Source: Candidatus Hermodarchaeum yapensis (GTDB lineage: Archaea; Asgardarchaeota; Hermodarchaeia; Hermodarchaeales; Hermodarchaeaceae). Taken from it: a DNA stretch of 64,000 nucleotides. The translations under genes were made by a program, and so were the position numbers. Within the stretch, counting starts at the first letter, position 1. Each line of letters starts with the position of its first letter. The notes under the pieces are model-generated. The model had not been told where the DNA came from and did not search any database. It worked only from the letters and a program-made list of their open reading frames with translations. The stretch spans positions 62,001 through 126,000 of the forward strand of contig JAEOSK010000003.1 in NCBI GenBank assembly GCA_016840405.1, in the 5' to 3' direction. Below are positions 18,048 to 27,648 of this stretch, piece after piece.

Positions 18048-19059
18048 GGTAGTTTTTCGCCACTAGCCGTAACCCATTATCAACAATGAGAATAATCTCA
18101 GAATCATCGAGTACTTCATCAATGGAGAAGGGAGCACTAAAGCCATCTGAAGATAAAACTTGGAGAGTTTCGGCAAAAGTCAGGGGTTGAGCTTCTGCTA
18201 AGATGACAGAAAGAGGGATTCCAGTGTAATTTTGTGGTGGAACATATGTGACAGATCCAATGAGTTCTGCTTCGATAGTAATTTCATGTTCAGTAAACGC
18301 AATGTAGGAAAAGCGATATGGTTGGCTAACTTGCCCTACAACTTCACAACTTAATGGATCAATCACTGGTCGCCAGACAAAGACTGCATAAAGACTCGTC
18401 CCAAACGCTATTGTGATGAGAAAAACGATGGCGGAAAGCTTGTATGGACCTAGTCTTTTCCATGGCGACAAGGATTTGCTTCGTGATGTTGCTCCATTGG
18501 GTAAGCTTCGAAGGATATTAGAGGTGATAACTAAACTGGTCGTGGCGTGACCAAAGTAGCCGGCGAAGATAATACCTGAACAAAAGGCAAGGATCACGAG
18601 AAGCATTATGAAGAGCCCAGGAGTACCTGAGAAGAAGAGGAGTTGGAAAACGAGAACGTTAGATGCGGCAGCAAAACCTCCTACTATGCTGTAAACAGGG
18701 AGCGAATCTCGATGACGGAATGCACTTAGTCCAATATCGACGATGATGCCTTGGATTAGGCTGACAAAGACGATTACAAGACCATGAGTGCTTCCCGTGA
18801 AAAATTCTACAAAGCCTTTGAGGAACCCTGTTGCGGTGGCAGCTCCAGGTTTGCGGGTGATACCGGTTGCGAGAATAATCCAGAAGACGTGTAATCCACT
18901 TAGGAATTGTCCAGCTCCAAATGGTGTGCCGATTGCAGAATTAAGGAGCAAGCCTAGGTACCCGACGAATGTACTGAGTACTCCACCCAAGGCGCTTAGC
19001 ACCGCGATTGTGGCAAGATTCCGGGTGCTGAAATAGTACGAGGGATCGGAGCTATTCAT
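18001..19059 (-). CDS. ECF transporter S component, YkoE-like, with C-terminal extra domain
   Basis: This 352-residue protein has an N-terminal six-segment membrane region (about 1-190) carrying VFWIILATGITRKPGAAT and LIQGIIVDIGLSAFRHR. These match the RKPGA and QG...FR pattern of the YkoE family, proposed hydroxymethylpyrimidine/thiamine importers. After another membrane helix (about 215-235), residues 245-350 form a domain outside the usual S fold. Its TGIPLSVILAEA, SSDGFSAPF and LRLVAKNYHGSYWV segments resemble the oxidoreductase molybdopterin-binding domain found in the next gene upstream. Substrate assignment is an inference. Confidence 0.8.
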   Translation of the reverse strand: MNSSDPSYYFSTRNLATIAVLSALGGVLSTFVGYLGLLLNSAIGTPFGAGQFLSGLHVFWIILATGITRKPGAATATGFLKGFVEFFTGSTHGLVIVFVSLIQGIIVDIGLSAFRHRDSLPVYSIVGGFAAASNVLVFQLLFFSGTPGLFIMLLVILAFCSGIIFAGYFGHATTSLVITSNILRSLPNGATSRSKSLSPWKRLGPYKLSAIVFLITIAFGTSLYAVFVWRPVIDPLSCEVVGQVSQPYRFSYIAFTEHEITIEAELIGSVTYVPPQNYTGIPLSVILAEAQPLTFAETLQVLSSDGFSAPFSIDEVLDDSEIILIVDNGLRLVAKNYHGSYWVQKVVSLVIT

Positions 19060-19080
19060 TTCGTCACCTTGAATAATTTG

Positions 19081-20208
19081 CTAGGGGGGAAGACCATCAC
19101 GAATAACACGGATTGTGAATACGTTTGAAACCCAGAAGGCTCCTGCACTCCCGGTGAACCATGTTGGGTGAAGGGTCTGACTGGCATCATCATTACTGAA
19201 GCCACCATCGGGGGCGAGAAAGGCGATTTGAGGACCATTAGTCCAGCTCGGTGCCATGGTCCCATTGAAGATGTAGGCTAAGATGAGATCGCCTTGGATT
19301 GAGTGCATCGAAGTGTTAGGATAGAGGTTGTCATAGGCAAAGGATTGCGTGTAGCCATCATTGGCACTAACATTGACAATGTCATTGCTATCAATTGTGG
19401 TAACTAATTCTATCAAGGCAGACAGTAGAACCCCTGTGTAGGTTCCATTACCTCGCCAATTGTCAAACCGATTCTGGTAAGCGGTATAGGCTCCGAGGTT
19501 GTTCATCATTGCTAGATCCATGAGATAGACGTCCTGTTCATCTTCTCCGTCAATGACTGATACGTGGAATCGGCTGTCGATGTAGGCATCTTGAAGGACT
19601 TCGATGGCTGCCACGTTGCGAACCCAGCGTGCACCTGCGCTACCGAAAAACCAAGCGGGGTGAGTGGTTTGGTTTGCGTCATCGACGCTATATGCATTAT
19701 CAGGTGGGAGAAAGACTATGCGGGGTCCATCTGCCCAGGCTTCAATGTGCGGACCGGGGGTTGTGTAATTGTAGGAATACGCAAGAATGAGGTTACCCTG
19801 AAGCGGTGCATATGAGGCGTTGGGATAGACGTTGGGGTATGAGTAGTATTGTGTATATCCATCTGAAGCATTGACTTTGATAACATCATTTGCACCCATT
19901 CCCCCGACGAGTTCAATGAGGGTTGCTAGGGAAACACCAATATAGACTCCATTATCCCGCCAGTTCTCGAAACGATTCTGGGCGGTTGAAGTTCCGGATG
20001 ATTCGCCTGTTGTCAAGGGCGCTAAATCAGAGAGGGTGAGATTTTCTACTGTGCTGCCCTTTATCACTTGGATGTTAACTTCGCCCTGAATGGGTGTGGG
20101 CATGAGGCCAGGTAAGAAGTTGATGGCTGCGAGTGTGCCCGTGGAGATGATTATGGCTGCCATGACAATGGTAAGCCCGATTTTCATGTTGTTTGAAGTG
20201 TTTGGCAT
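19081..20208 (-). CDS. Anchored extracellular protein with two molybdopterin-binding-like domains, in an ECF operon
   Basis: This 375-residue protein has an N-terminal membrane anchor or signal (about 8-32) and two tandem copies of one domain, residues about 40-215 and 220-372. Each copy has NRFDNWRGNG/NRFENWRDNG, a (Y)TGV/IGVSL strand, a VSANDGYTQ/VNASDGYTQ strand and an HPAWFFGSAGARWVRNV-like end. The pattern resembles the oxidoreductase molybdopterin-binding (sulfite-oxidase-like) fold; no catalytic cysteine is evident. It is the first gene of the operon, 21 bases from the S component, so it probably captures a ligand outside the cell for the importer. ECF importers normally lack such a binding protein. 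Confidence 0.65.
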   Translation of the reverse strand: MPNTSNNMKIGLTIVMAAIIISTGTLAAINFLPGLMPTPIQGEVNIQVIKGSTVENLTLSDLAPLTTGESSGTSTAQNRFENWRDNGVYIGVSLATLIELVGGMGANDVIKVNASDGYTQYYSYPNVYPNASYAPLQGNLILAYSYNYTTPGPHIEAWADGPRIVFLPPDNAYSVDDANQTTHPAWFFGSAGARWVRNVAAIEVLQDAYIDSRFHVSVIDGEDEQDVYLMDLAMMNNLGAYTAYQNRFDNWRGNGTYTGVLLSALIELVTTIDSNDIVNVSANDGYTQSFAYDNLYPNTSMHSIQGDLILAYIFNGTMAPSWTNGPQIAFLAPDGGFSNDDASQTLHPTWFTGSAGAFWVSNVFTIRVIRDGLPP

Positions 20209-20242
20209 TCCGGTTCAAACTCTATCATGATGGCAATAATAA

Positions 20243-20264
20243 GATATGCACAACCGTGCATATC
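20243..20264 (-). promoter_or_regulatory. Palindromic operator candidate upstream of the ECF operon
   Basis: GATATGCAC (20243-20251) and its exact reverse complement GTGCATATC (20256-20264) surround a four-base spacer. The site lies 35-56 bases before the ATG of the first operon gene, next to an A/T-rich TATA-like stretch, so a bound repressor could block transcription. Confidence 0.6.
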
Positions 20265-20364
20265 ACACCTTAGGCTTCAGAAACCTGTTATTAAGCCTTG
20301 CGCTTACTTAGTGTAAATTTAAGAAAATGGAGAAAGGACACCGATTTGAAGAAAGATAAGCTTC

Positions 20365-21405
20365 CTATCTTCTTCGGTGCCAGAGCTCTTCGCGGCGCTT
20401 CTTATCTAAGTTTGGTATATCATGCCAGAAGATTGATTTGCTCTTGATAGGTGCTACCTGTTTGAGCTTGAAAACAAACATAGCCACGATATTGATGAAC
20501 AAAATGTTCAAGATTACTAAGAGGAAACTGAGCCCAGAGATAACCATGTGTAAATTGTAGGCTGTAGAATTACCCATACCTAGCATCAAGAACGCGAATA
20601 CGAAGTTCATACCAGCGTTAACAGCTGGTGGCATTAATGAGGCGGCTATGGCAACACCAACGAGACTACTCAAGTCGCCCCTGGTGGCTGCTAGGGCCAC
20701 TCCCGCACCTGAGGCAGCTGCAACGGCCATTCCGAGGATTAGCACCCATAGTATAGCACGAGAGGCCATTTCAGGAGTGGGCCATGCCCATTCAGGTGGC
20801 CAAGAAGGTAGAAAGGTTAGAAACATTAGAATTGCGCCCATTATGACCCCCATTAGGATGGCAATTGCTAATCCAAATGCTTCATTTTTGATTCCTGTTT
20901 CTATGAGTCGGCGATCTTTAATAATGACACCGAAGCTTAATCCTAAGATTGGACCCATCAGTGGAGCAAGAAGCATGCTGGCTACTATGATTATCGAGCT
21001 ATTGGTTGCTAGCCCTATGGCTGCAATGATACAGGAGACGAGTAGAAGTGCTAGAAAGTCGAATGAAAGACGGGTGCCAGCGGCGATTTTACTATAGATT
21101 TCTTCAACGGAAAGACGTTCGGTTGGAGTGATAGTGGCTGCTTCTTCAGTCATTGGTTTGCTAGCTTCAACAGGGAGAACGTCAATGATCCCGAAGTGCA
21201 CTCCAACGCCAATGGATTCAAGGTCTGCCAGGATTTTTGAACTTCTCGCCGGTGAGACACGGAAAATGAGCATGAAGCCAGGGGCAGTATGAATCTTGGC
21301 TATATTACGGATTTGTGCTTTTTCTTCGAGAAATTCCATGACCTGTCCAACTTTTTCTTCGGGGATTGTTATCTGGAATTGACGCATATTGAATCCCTCG
21401 CTCAT
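20365..21405 (-). CDS. DUF389/TIGR00341-family membrane protein
   Basis: This 346-residue protein has a cytoplasmic N-terminal domain (1-110, with the FQITIPEEKVGQV start) and a membrane domain (about 125-325) with several segments, including the conserved SMLLAPLMGPILGLSFG. These are features of the TIGR00341 group, whose function is unknown. A start at ATG 21387 (MRQFQITIPEEK) would remove six residues. The gene stands alone, divergent from fwdA. Confidence 0.82.
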   Translation of the reverse strand: MSEGFNMRQFQITIPEEKVGQVMEFLEEKAQIRNIAKIHTAPGFMLIFRVSPARSSKILADLESIGVGVHFGIIDVLPVEASKPMTEEAATITPTERLSVEEIYSKIAAGTRLSFDFLALLLVSCIIAAIGLATNSSIIIVASMLLAPLMGPILGLSFGVIIKDRRLIETGIKNEAFGLAIAILMGVIMGAILMFLTFLPSWPPEWAWPTPEMASRAILWVLILGMAVAAASGAGVALAATRGDLSSLVGVAIAASLMPPAVNAGMNFVFAFLMLGMGNSTAYNLHMVISGLSFLLVILNILFINIVAMFVFKLKQVAPIKSKSIFWHDIPNLDKKRREELWHRRR

Positions 21406-21493
21406 ATTCGAGTGAATACCCCCCTAATGTTATCTATCTATAAGGATTACGTTTTTAACTAAAACATCGAACCTGTAGGGCGAAATTCGGAAC

Positions 21494-21511
21494 GGCAGAA
21501 CGCTTAATTAG
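21494..21511 (+). promoter_or_regulatory. Putative BRE/TATA element of fwdA
   Basis: GGCAGAACGCTTAATTAG resembles the element before fwdB at 6451-6469. It lies about 70 bases before the chosen GTG start. This is a by-eye match only. Confidence 0.4.
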
Positions 21512-21578
21512 CTGTAAAACTGTATTGCGTCGTATTACCCCAAACCCGCAGTCAATCTGCTACGTTGGTGTAACAGCC

Positions 21579-23288
21579 GTGACAAAACGAAACAAACTCA
21601 TCAAAAACGGATTCGTCGTTGATCCACAACAAAAAATCCATGAAATCAAGGATATCGCCATACAAGATGGAAAAATTGTCGAATCCGTTGATCCTGAATC
21701 GGCAGAAGTTATTGATGCTGAAGGTCGGATGGTGGTTGCCGGGGGTGTAGAAATCCATGCTCATCTCGCAACACCTAAAGTTGATTCTGGTCGAGTTCTT
21801 CGTTGTGACCAATCGCGAATGGACCCTTACACTTACTCAGATATCTGTCGAGCTGGCGTCTGGGCTAGCGTTCCACCAACTTTTATGACTGGTTACAAGT
21901 ACTCTCAGATGGGATACACCTTTGTTACCGAAGCAGCTTCTGCAGGACTGGTTGCCCGACATACACACGAGGAACTCGGTGAAATCCAACCTCATGATAA
22001 AATCATGTTCCCACTTTTTGGCAACTATCAACTCGTCATGGATTATGCTCGCGAAAAAGCGTATGACAAACTAGCAGCATTTGTCGCTTGGATGCTCGCA
22101 GCAACCAAGGGATGGGCGATAAAGGCCGTTAATCCCACTGGCGTTTGTGACTGGAGTTGGGGAGGTAACGTTGAATCGTTAGATGAGCAAATTGCGTGTT
22201 TTGATGTTACAGCCCGAGATGCTGTTACAGCGTTGTTAGAGGGTGCAGAAAGACTAGCTCTTCCGCATTCCCTCCATCTCCATGCGAATATGTTGGGTCG
22301 ACCGGGGAATACGGATATCACCATTGAAACTATGGAGCTGGCTAGTAACCGACCGGCAACCAAGCGATCATCAGGTTACAACTTGCACATGACACATATT
22401 CAGTTCCATTCATATGGTGGTGATAGTTACGTCACTTTCCAGTCAGGAGCTGAGCCCATTGCGAAATATCTCAAGGGACACAAAAACGTGAGTTGTGATT
22501 TAGGGCAGGTTATCTTTTCTGATACAACCACGATGACCGCTGATGGTCCTTGGGAGTGGATTCTTCGTGGGATTTCAGGAAGCCGATGGGTAAACGATGA
22601 TATCGAAGTTGAGTGTGGCGGCGGGGTTGTCCCCTATGTCTTTAAGAAAAGCTCACGAGTTAACGCGATTCAATGGGGCATTGGTCTTGAGATAGCTTTG
22701 ATGGTTAATGACCCGTGGCGAGTTATTCCCACTACGGATCACCCCAATGCAGGAACCTTCATCAATTATCCACTGATTGCAGCGTGGTTAATGAGTAAGA
22801 AAGCCCGTGAAATTGTTTTAGACGATATTCGCCGATCTGCTAAGAAACGAATGGACATTCCTGCCATCGATACTGAATGGTCCTTAGAAGAGTACATTAT
22901 TTCAACTCGAGCAGCACCAGCACGAATTCTTGGCTTGCCAGAGAAAGGACATCTAACTCCGGGTGCTGATGCAGATATTGCCATTTACAATCTTGACCCG
23001 AAGGAGGATTTTGCTAAGCATCCTGATAAGCTCATTCGTGGCCTATCAGGAGCATGGATGACAATAAAGGGTGGGCATGTTGTTCAGAAGAAAGGAGAAA
23101 TGGTCGCTATTCCGAAAGGTAGTACACATTGGATTGATGCAACTGTTGAACCCGAATTGGCGAAAGAAGTGGAGAAGGACATTCGTGAGAAATTCATGAG
23201 CTCCTATACTATTGCCTTTGAGAACTATCCTGTATCGAAGCGTTATCTTCACCGATCCGCGCCTATGAAACTGGAAGCTAGTTCATAA
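21579..23288 (+). CDS. fwdA: Formylmethanofuran dehydrogenase subunit A
   Basis: FwdA is the amidohydrolase-fold subunit that condenses formate with methanofuran, the second step of the enzyme after FwdB. From GTG 21579 it has 569 residues. The dinuclear metal site shows as EIHAHLATP near the N-terminus (His-x-His), a lysine in the GWAIKAVNPTG segment that is carboxylated in this family, and later histidines in SLHLHAN. A TTG at 21525 would add 18 residues but has no family support. The gene lies about 15 kb from fwdB and fwdC, so the enzyme is encoded by scattered genes. Confidence 0.95.
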   Translation: MTKRNKLIKNGFVVDPQQKIHEIKDIAIQDGKIVESVDPESAEVIDAEGRMVVAGGVEIHAHLATPKVDSGRVLRCDQSRMDPYTYSDICRAGVWASVPPTFMTGYKYSQMGYTFVTEAASAGLVARHTHEELGEIQPHDKIMFPLFGNYQLVMDYAREKAYDKLAAFVAWMLAATKGWAIKAVNPTGVCDWSWGGNVESLDEQIACFDVTARDAVTALLEGAERLALPHSLHLHANMLGRPGNTDITIETMELASNRPATKRSSGYNLHMTHIQFHSYGGDSYVTFQSGAEPIAKYLKGHKNVSCDLGQVIFSDTTTMTADGPWEWILRGISGSRWVNDDIEVECGGGVVPYVFKKSSRVNAIQWGIGLEIALMVNDPWRVIPTTDHPNAGTFINYPLIAAWLMSKKAREIVLDDIRRSAKKRMDIPAIDTEWSLEEYIISTRAAPARILGLPEKGHLTPGADADIAIYNLDPKEDFAKHPDKLIRGLSGAWMTIKGGHVVQKKGEMVAIPKGSTHWIDATVEPELAKEVEKDIREKFMSSYTIAFENYPVSKRYLHRSAPMKLEASS

Positions 23289-23378
23289 GTCGTAAAACTA
23301 ATAACCCGCCAAACCGTGCTGTGTCTCGCTCCAGTAGAAAATGTCATTATTGGGAGGCTGGAGCGAGGGTGCAAAACA

Positions 23379-26300
23379 ATGCGAAAAGTTCGAGAGTTTA
23401 CACCAGCTGATGCAGAAGAGCTAGCTCAATGCATAAACGAAAGCGAAGGTGGTTGGCCAGGCGGACTCACACAGGGCGTACAACATACGGTTCAGCATGT
23501 CATGGAAGACTACGAACGAGAAGTAAAATTCAGCTGGCTCATCGCCGTTGATGAACATGATCAAGTTGCGGGAATATCGACTTTGCATCCTCATTACGAA
23601 GATCAAGAAGCCGCATACTTAGGTTTTCTAAATGTTGCTGATGCGTTTAGAAAGAAAGGGTTTGGCAAAGCCCTGCTCATTGAATCAGTAGAAAGAACAA
23701 GAGAATTAGGATACAAACGACTCTTTCTGGGCACTTGGGCAGGAAACCTAAACGCGGTTCCAGTGTATAAACGAACAGGATTCTTCTGGCGACCAGATAC
23801 TCAAGTTGAGATGGATAATTACATTCCAATGATACTCGAAATGCCCATTGCTCAATCCTTCTTTCAGAAGCATAACTGGTATGATAGTTATGTAAGGAGA
23901 ATCGAAATCGTTCCTGATGAAATGGAGTACCGGGGTCTTCATGTATATGAGTATCGTTGGCAAGAAGAGTCTGATTCTTTGCGTATAGTTATCGACCGAG
24001 AAAGTCGCGGACCCACCGTAATTGAATCTGATGAAGTGTTAGTTGAATGCTGGGTGGCTGATCCAGAACCAACCTTGGGCCTTCCCATTCCCGTTGAATG
24101 GACAATTCGTAATAAAGTTGCATCCAAATCACTCCAGTGTCAATTGAGAGCGAAGTTACCAAAAGGATTCCAGATGATTGAAGCACCTCCATCGAAAATT
24201 ACTGTCCAGCCTAACGACACTATAACGATCAAAGGCGTCATTCAGGGTAAAGTTACAGTAACCCCACCAATTGAGGAAAAGGCAGCTCTTTCAATAAAGT
24301 CCAAGCTGCAACTGGAAAAGATTCCAGTTGAATTAGAAACGGGTTTACGTGTAAAGCACCCCATTGAAATCTCAACAGTTCCTCCATCACTGTGGTGTCG
24401 ACCTGGAAACGAACTTAATCTCGATATTACCCTGAAGAGCAACCTCAAAATGCCTGCACAAGGAACTCTTCGTCTTCGCCTACCTCGAGGGCTCAAAGTA
24501 CCACAGAAACAGTTTGAGGTAAATTTCACACCTGAAGGATATTCAGGAATTAGCGTGAAGGCGTTGACCGATTCAGGCTTGAAGACTATTGCCTTGTCAA
24601 TCCGAATGCACTTAGATCTTCTGGTGGAGGGACAACAACTTCGCACGCGTACAGAAACTATCAATGTACACTGTTTGGACAAAGGAGGAGTGTTAGTTAC
24701 TTCTTTTGATGACAAACGACGATTACAAGTTCATACTGATACTCTGCACTTTACAATTAACCTGATGAAAGGAGCTCATATTGATCGCCTCAATAATAAG
24801 ATAACTCGACGAGAGCATCTGCGGTCACATTGCCGTGAGAGTATTGGCCCCCCATTTTGGCCATCGGAACAAATGCGGGCTCAATTCAATTATGAAATTG
24901 ACTACGAAAAAAATGGAACCACTAATATCCGGACGTGGATGGAAAGCCAACGATATCCCGGCGTAACGTTTACAAAAACATACAAAATATTTGGGAGTTC
25001 AGATATTCTTCGCATTGATTACCAGTTCGAAAACAAACATCCCACCAATACGTATGATTTCCGATTACAGGTATCAAGTTTACCTGGAGTTTGGGATCAT
25101 TTACACATACTCCCTTTGAAGAATGGACTTCTCCGAGCAGAATTTATTGAAGATGAGTTTTTTGCGAGTCCTCGAGAAGTGCCCAAGAAGCGTGAAGAGT
25201 GGGCTGAAACTTGGTATTGTGCGGAACGTCCGCATAAGGGTGAGATTACAGCAGTTCTCTGTCACCCAGCAATTTTCCATGAAGCACGAGGTGTCACGCT
25301 AATTGATTTTCTATTAAAGCCCCCGCCGCTTCCCCCTAATACACATGTAGATCTACCACCCTTTTACTTAGTGAGTGGGGTAGGTACCTGGCAACATGTA
25401 CGTCAGTTATGGTATCAATTCTACTCTCCTCATCCTGAAGCAAAAATGCCAGAGTTTCCAGTATTCGATTACTTAGATGTTCGATTAATAGATCACCCCC
25501 CGCTCTATGATGCACTACCTAAGATTATAGTTCCATTACAGGTGCAACATCTTGTGCATCGACCACTTCAAGGTAGACTAAGGTTATCAACATCCAAAGG
25601 TTGGAAAGTCACTCCACGAACAAAGAAGTTCAAAGACTTGACACGTGATAGCCCCCTTACGTTTCCCATCGAACTGTCTTCAACCTCTACGAAATTCGTT
25701 GAACCTGGAATCTTATCGATTCAAGTGAAGGTTGAAACACCTCTCACGGACTATCATTTCAGTCTGCCAATTATTCTACATCGAAAACCTGGTAGCGTCT
25801 CCATTTCAACAATTCAGGAACAGGACCACAAAATTACCATCATTGATAATGGAGCCTACCAACTCAAAGTTGCTCCCGATTTTGCCGGGAGTGTGATAGC
25901 CTTAATCAACAAGATAACAGGTACGAACTATCTAAAATCGAGCTTTCCAAAGGCAGGACCCATGGCATGGTTTAACCCCTGGTATGGCGGAATCCGGTTT
26001 GAACCTTTTTCACCAAAACAGCCTGGATGGTTCCCCACAAAGTTGGACCAAGAACCTTGGTCACTTGAAACAATCCAACGTCGTGAATGGGAAGGAGTTA
26101 GCATTAGTTCTACACCAGATAAGCAAGCCCCGAAACTGCGTGGTTACCAATTAGAATTGCAAGTGTTGACTCAGCCTTTCAGCAATATCTTTGCGCTAAT
26201 AGGGCGTGTCACTAATCTCACAAAAGCACTACGCATTATTCGTCATCGAATCAAAGTCGCGCTACCCCCAGAGGGATCTCCAACCGGGCTACGGACAGTC

Positions 26301-26609
26301 ATTCCTCGAGCAACAATGACTTACCACCGCCGTCAAGGAGAGTCTCATGCTTGGCCCACAACAACACAGTACTATTTTGGCGTGGAACATATGAAAGATG
26401 ATGCTACGCTGCTCTTCATTAAAAAACAGGGTCCGATGGGTGAGCTCTACGAGGGGATTCTTGGTCAAGACGTAATCCAAATTCTTAATGAAGATTATCT
26501 CCGAGTCTCCCCGGACAGTGCAAGTGAACAAACGAGTTTCCTAGTTATTTCTAAAGAGCCTTGGGAACAGGCAAAAGACTATGCAATTCTCTCAGAGCTT
26601 ACATTGTAG
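23379..26609 (+). CDS. GNAT acetyltransferase fused to large multidomain beta-rich region
   Basis: This is a 1076-residue single chain. Residues 1-160 are a GNAT acetyltransferase with the acetyl-CoA motif Arg91-Lys-Lys-Gly94-Phe-Gly96 and a YKRTGF end. Residues about 160-450 and 740-830 are beta-sandwich domains rich in 'LPKG/LPRG-x' repeats, and 450-720 and 840-1076 are aromatic-rich regions (WFNPWYGGIRFEP) that could bind sugars. No signal peptide is seen, so it is probably cytoplasmic. ATG 23379 is chosen because the GNAT fold begins at MRKVREF; a further 21 in-frame codons to 23316 look non-conserved. The substrate is unknown. It follows fwdA on the same strand. Confidence 0.75.
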   Translation: MRKVREFTPADAEELAQCINESEGGWPGGLTQGVQHTVQHVMEDYEREVKFSWLIAVDEHDQVAGISTLHPHYEDQEAAYLGFLNVADAFRKKGFGKALLIESVERTRELGYKRLFLGTWAGNLNAVPVYKRTGFFWRPDTQVEMDNYIPMILEMPIAQSFFQKHNWYDSYVRRIEIVPDEMEYRGLHVYEYRWQEESDSLRIVIDRESRGPTVIESDEVLVECWVADPEPTLGLPIPVEWTIRNKVASKSLQCQLRAKLPKGFQMIEAPPSKITVQPNDTITIKGVIQGKVTVTPPIEEKAALSIKSKLQLEKIPVELETGLRVKHPIEISTVPPSLWCRPGNELNLDITLKSNLKMPAQGTLRLRLPRGLKVPQKQFEVNFTPEGYSGISVKALTDSGLKTIALSIRMHLDLLVEGQQLRTRTETINVHCLDKGGVLVTSFDDKRRLQVHTDTLHFTINLMKGAHIDRLNNKITRREHLRSHCRESIGPPFWPSEQMRAQFNYEIDYEKNGTTNIRTWMESQRYPGVTFTKTYKIFGSSDILRIDYQFENKHPTNTYDFRLQVSSLPGVWDHLHILPLKNGLLRAEFIEDEFFASPREVPKKREEWAETWYCAERPHKGEITAVLCHPAIFHEARGVTLIDFLLKPPPLPPNTHVDLPPFYLVSGVGTWQHVRQLWYQFYSPHPEAKMPEFPVFDYLDVRLIDHPPLYDALPKIIVPLQVQHLVHRPLQGRLRLSTSKGWKVTPRTKKFKDLTRDSPLTFPIELSSTSTKFVEPGILSIQVKVETPLTDYHFSLPIILHRKPGSVSISTIQEQDHKITIIDNGAYQLKVAPDFAGSVIALINKITGTNYLKSSFPKAGPMAWFNPWYGGIRFEPFSPKQPGWFPTKLDQEPWSLETIQRREWEGVSISSTPDKQAPKLRGYQLELQVLTQPFSNIFALIGRVTNLTKALRIIRHRIKVALPPEGSPTGLRTVIPRATMTYHRRQGESHAWPTTTQYYFGVEHMKDDATLLFIKKQGPMGELYEGILGQDVIQILNEDYLRVSPDSASEQTSFLVISKEPWEQAKDYAILSELTL

Positions 26610-26639
26610 ATAACAATTGAAACCATACGAGGAGAATCC

Positions 26640-27512
26640 CTAGCCTTCATCCTGAGAATAGAAGGTGTACCACCGTTCAATGGAAAATTTGAGCCGGGGA
26701 TCCGCCTTCAAGTCATACGGTGGCGTGGGCGAAGAATCAACCGTCTGTAAAACCTTTTCAAGGGAAATCTCTTCACTTAGTTGAGCCTTAATCCAAGTTT
26801 CAAGCTTTTTGAAGTATGCCAGTTGAATTTGGATTTCTTCTTTCCCACATAAAGGTCCATGACCTGGGACAATGATTTCTACAGGCATTTTCAGGATTTC
26901 TTCAAATGCACGCATCCATTCCAGGGGATTATTCGTTTGATCACCAGCATAGGGATACTGTTGACAAAATACCAAGTCTCCGGCGAAGAGAACACGTTCC
27001 GTGTTCAGATACACGGTTGAGTGCCCAGCAGTATGACCACCCGTATGCTGAATGTGAACTTCGTTTTCCTTCCCAAGGGTCATGGAATCTTCAAACGTCT
27101 GAGTTGGCGTAATGATACGCAGATCTTTTAGTTGCTCTGCAAAGGCTGGGTCGTTCTGAACGTAATATTCCTTTAATTCTTGGATCCCTTCCGGTGACCA
27201 CCGATTATTGAGCAATTCAGGATATATCGCCGCCATCGCGGACGAAGCGATCAAAGTACAATCTTGAAAAACCTGAGTTCCGAAAACATGATCGGAGTGA
27301 TAATGGGTCAGTATGACATCCGTGATGGGTTCACCAACTTCTTTGTGAATAAGCTTACGAAATTTTTTAGCAAGTGGAGGAGTCATTCCTGTGTCAATTA
27401 CAATAACGCTTTTGGGTAGTTTGATACAGCCTACATTGCCATAAGTTGAGGCGTCAACTATCGCCCAAGTGGTTTCGCTAACTTGTTCGAGTTTCAATTT
27501 AGCTAACTCCAT
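26640..27512 (-). CDS. MBL-fold metallohydrolase
   Basis: This 290-residue metallo-beta-lactamase fold protein has motif His70-x-His72-x-Asp74-His75 (HYHSDH) and further ligands in GGHTAGHST, the AGDLVF aspartate and VPGHGP. The residues are complete for a dinuclear zinc site. The family covers glyoxalase II-like, lactonase and persulfide hydrolases. Nothing here fixes the substrate. It converges with the GNAT fusion gene and diverges from the ATP-cone-like gene across a TATA-rich spacer (27513-27648). Confidence 0.85.
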   Translation of the reverse strand: MELAKLKLEQVSETTWAIVDASTYGNVGCIKLPKSVIVIDTGMTPPLAKKFRKLIHKEVGEPITDVILTHYHSDHVFGTQVFQDCTLIASSAMAAIYPELLNNRWSPEGIQELKEYYVQNDPAFAEQLKDLRIITPTQTFEDSMTLGKENEVHIQHTGGHTAGHSTVYLNTERVLFAGDLVFCQQYPYAGDQTNNPLEWMRAFEEILKMPVEIIVPGHGPLCGKEEIQIQLAYFKKLETWIKAQLSEEISLEKVLQTVDSSPTPPYDLKADPRLKFSIERWYTFYSQDEG

Positions 27513-27648
27513 TCTTCAATAGATTCTGACAATTGACAAACCATATATGATATGTGCATATAGGTTTTCATAATCTAGTATTTGGGAAAGATGTTAAGAA
27601 GCATTGGTGTTCAATACTTGATGAATATTTGATAAGGAGATGTCGGAA

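Noticed and set aside
27541..27570. Possible second copy of the ECF-operon palindrome (TATGTGCATA-like)
   Set aside because: Only half of the motif is matched and no inverted arm is present; kept only as an A/T-rich spacer.
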